Of a DNA stretch of 37,221 bases, positions 36,901-37,221 are shown piece by piece. The notes beneath the pieces are model-generated. The model was not told where the DNA came from. It saw nothing but the letters and a program-made list of their open reading frames with translations, and did no database searches. Within the stretch, counting starts at the first letter, position 1. Every line of letters begins with the position of its first letter. The DNA is from a virus. The translations under genes were made by a program, and so were the position numbers. The stretch covers positions 1 through 37,221 of IMG/VR virus record IMGVR_UViG_3300044796_000655; one strand, 5' to 3'.

Positions 36901-37221
36901 AACGTGATTAGGCTCTACAAGGCGGGAGTTCTTTCGGGCAGCAACTACGGTAGTTATGCTGCGAACTGGCCGACGACCAAAGCCACCGCGACCTATGGAG
37001 GATCGAGCGATCTTTGGGGAACTACCTGGACCTACTCAGACGTCAACAACGCGAATTTCGGCATCGGGATCCAGGCGATGCTTGAGAATGACGGGACGTA
37101 CAATAACGCGATCGCCCGCGTCTACAGCTTACAGATCACGGTCTATTACACTACTTCCGGGGGCGGGGCGGCGAGTGCTGCTTCCAAGGTTTTCGACATC
37201 GCTTTGGTGGTGACCACATGA
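33931..37221 (+). CDS. Tail hub / receptor-binding protein (lambda gpJ-like position)
   Basis: This 1096-residue protein starts at ATG 33931. Residues 1-250 form the tail hub start (DQPKTIAYGLVRGAGNLILQQELADKSRVSFYMLGEG). About 261-397 is an inserted lectin-like beta sandwich (YVGATYRAGLGASENQYAALALG ... LKLNGVVKLTATD). About 398-630 resumes the hub with VYANDTQNASNVLEQMLML and a beta end GKQIEVLETDENPDGTRGIIGLEYMPN. C-terminal domains: beta at 650-760, a discoidin-like part near 783-905, and a final domain (from about 912: WINPTNAQGNQ, FGFAVPSGATINGIQATI, TYGGSSDLWGTTW, VYSLQITVYYTT) common at phage tail tips. It should contact the host receptor. The gene is complete and ends at the window end. 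Confidence 0.75.
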   Translation: MASQSAQFDLSTAFLDQPKTIAYGLVRGAGNLILQQELADKSRVSFYMLGEGPWDSILRLWINNNLVSLPNTATVHFHPGGDGEIGYGLSPVSTGGDQHVDQFFTLIPGGLDPITFSRFAWLALKTAPDPSAPSAQLTVLADYQAMKVRQFDSSGNQTAFAWTQNWAWIICDYLIRKFILREGKANQPLVAAELARFDWASFAAAATYFDAVIPSQQATDSFFRANANPIGGQSVTVPGCNAMQILSNMAQGTVVGGVRNAAYATSAPWKADGYSEITIGALGSSADYVGATYRAGLGASENQYAALALGPLGATAQLLIYRYVAGAPTNLASGTFTVNAGDLLRLECSGTNLTLKLNGVVKLTATDSALTSGSPGIYAMATSGALNLATIAGWSAGSFVKRFSDGGVVYANDTQNASNVLEQMLMLCRSYLLERNGKLSLYVDQPRSSVFTFTSDNIAPLSFKASKTTLRAATNRFVATYRDSDIALGSTDDATRFAISSLPVDHEAHQRAVGARGPGLSIIPKVTELAVDLGVNTSERAWRILGSQLLRQLGPDVDANTPYNAPFSAEWTGFEDSAAVEPGDIVTIDPSISEEFGGKQIEVLETDENPDGTRGIIGLEYMPNSFLDVAPVQQTLEAPLPGTGVPVPAGPGNFSYRPTSNPLTATDNGSNPLVTIAAFAMRVSGMNDVSLNGGTASASSGDYGKTAFIFYDDIGFAGGTPAGGYQITFTRETALSGASRFFVGSISLPQSGAGATVGNNDGGAGGQYAKTLRLQPTVSTLTGAWTNPGGAIDNDASTFASASSTTANIIYLATVFPSFVNWFTSVVLQVISQITAVSGGSVLIEYSTNAGGSWQTLRSVSTPDSVPVTSQVNLSLSTPTQNIQVRITLPGSTGGTQANVSAYAGTGADDASSGTLVWINPTNAQGNQSAVFASSIDGTANILAYSHYLKLTNFGFAVPSGATINGIQATILRSSNFVDDGMGNDRYINDNVIRLYKAGVLSGSNYGSYAANWPTTKATATYGGSSDLWGTTWTYSDVNNANFGIGIQAMLENDGTYNNAIARVYSLQITVYYTTSGGGAASAASKVFDIALVVTT

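Noticed and set aside
1-37221. Many GCGGCCGC octamers across the window
   Set aside because: They fall mostly in coding sequence, where they encode Ala-Ala or Arg-Pro codon pairs. In alanine-rich, GC-rich genes this is expected composition rather than a signal.

Overview
The window is a GC-rich block of tailed-phage (Caudoviricetes) DNA, from either a prophage or a free phage. All supportable genes lie on the + strand, packed head to tail with many 4-base stop/start overlaps (ATGA or GTGA). No host housekeeping gene, integrase, transposase, repressor or tRNA gene was recognised. The host cannot be named from the sequence. The GC-rich, alanine-rich coding style fits a GC-rich soil-type bacterium, and an acidobacterial host is only a guess. 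The window opens on an ATG and closes on a stop codon, so it may have been trimmed to gene boundaries.

Layout. (1) 1-5137: accessory and nucleic-acid genes. These include a run of small cysteine-rich putative zinc-binding proteins, a stand-alone DnaA domain IV-like protein, an HTH/AT-hook protein, an ASCH-domain protein, a winged-helix-like protein, small membrane proteins and a minimal family X polymerase-type nucleotidyltransferase. (2) 5168-9392: beta-rich structural or adhesion proteins and an unusual 18-repeat protein. (3) 9389-12038: a LuxR-type HTH protein, a holin-like and a spanin-like membrane protein, three tiny Cys-rich proteins, a GemA-like protein and an excisionase-like HTH. 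(4) 12039-12208: the main non-coding gap, with an inverted repeat and a strong terminator. (5) 12209-13302: lysis genes (small membrane protein, lytic transglycosylase-type endolysin, membrane/coiled-coil protein). (6) 13299-24776: packaging and head genes in Mu-like order: small terminase (gp27-like), large terminase (gp28-like), portal, an exported beta protein, Mu F-like protein, a protease-scaffold-capsid fusion, a putative decoration protein and connector/completion proteins. (7) 24787-37221: a long-tail (siphovirus-like) module: two tandem tail tube genes, a putative chaperone, a tape measure protein, and tail-tip proteins resembling lambda M, L and J.

The gene order describes one virion assembly line: terminase fills a prohead made from the fused protease/capsid ORF through the portal; connector proteins join it to a tube of one or both tail tube paralogues measured by an 871-residue tape measure; and a lambda-like tip ends in a 1096-residue receptor-binding hub. 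The most notable features are the protease-capsid fusion with a retained internal ribosome binding site, the duplicated tail tube gene with a visible duplication scar, an L-like tip protein whose two Cys pairs are separated by two inserted beta repeats, the 18-repeat protein, and a signal-peptide protein inside the head cluster.
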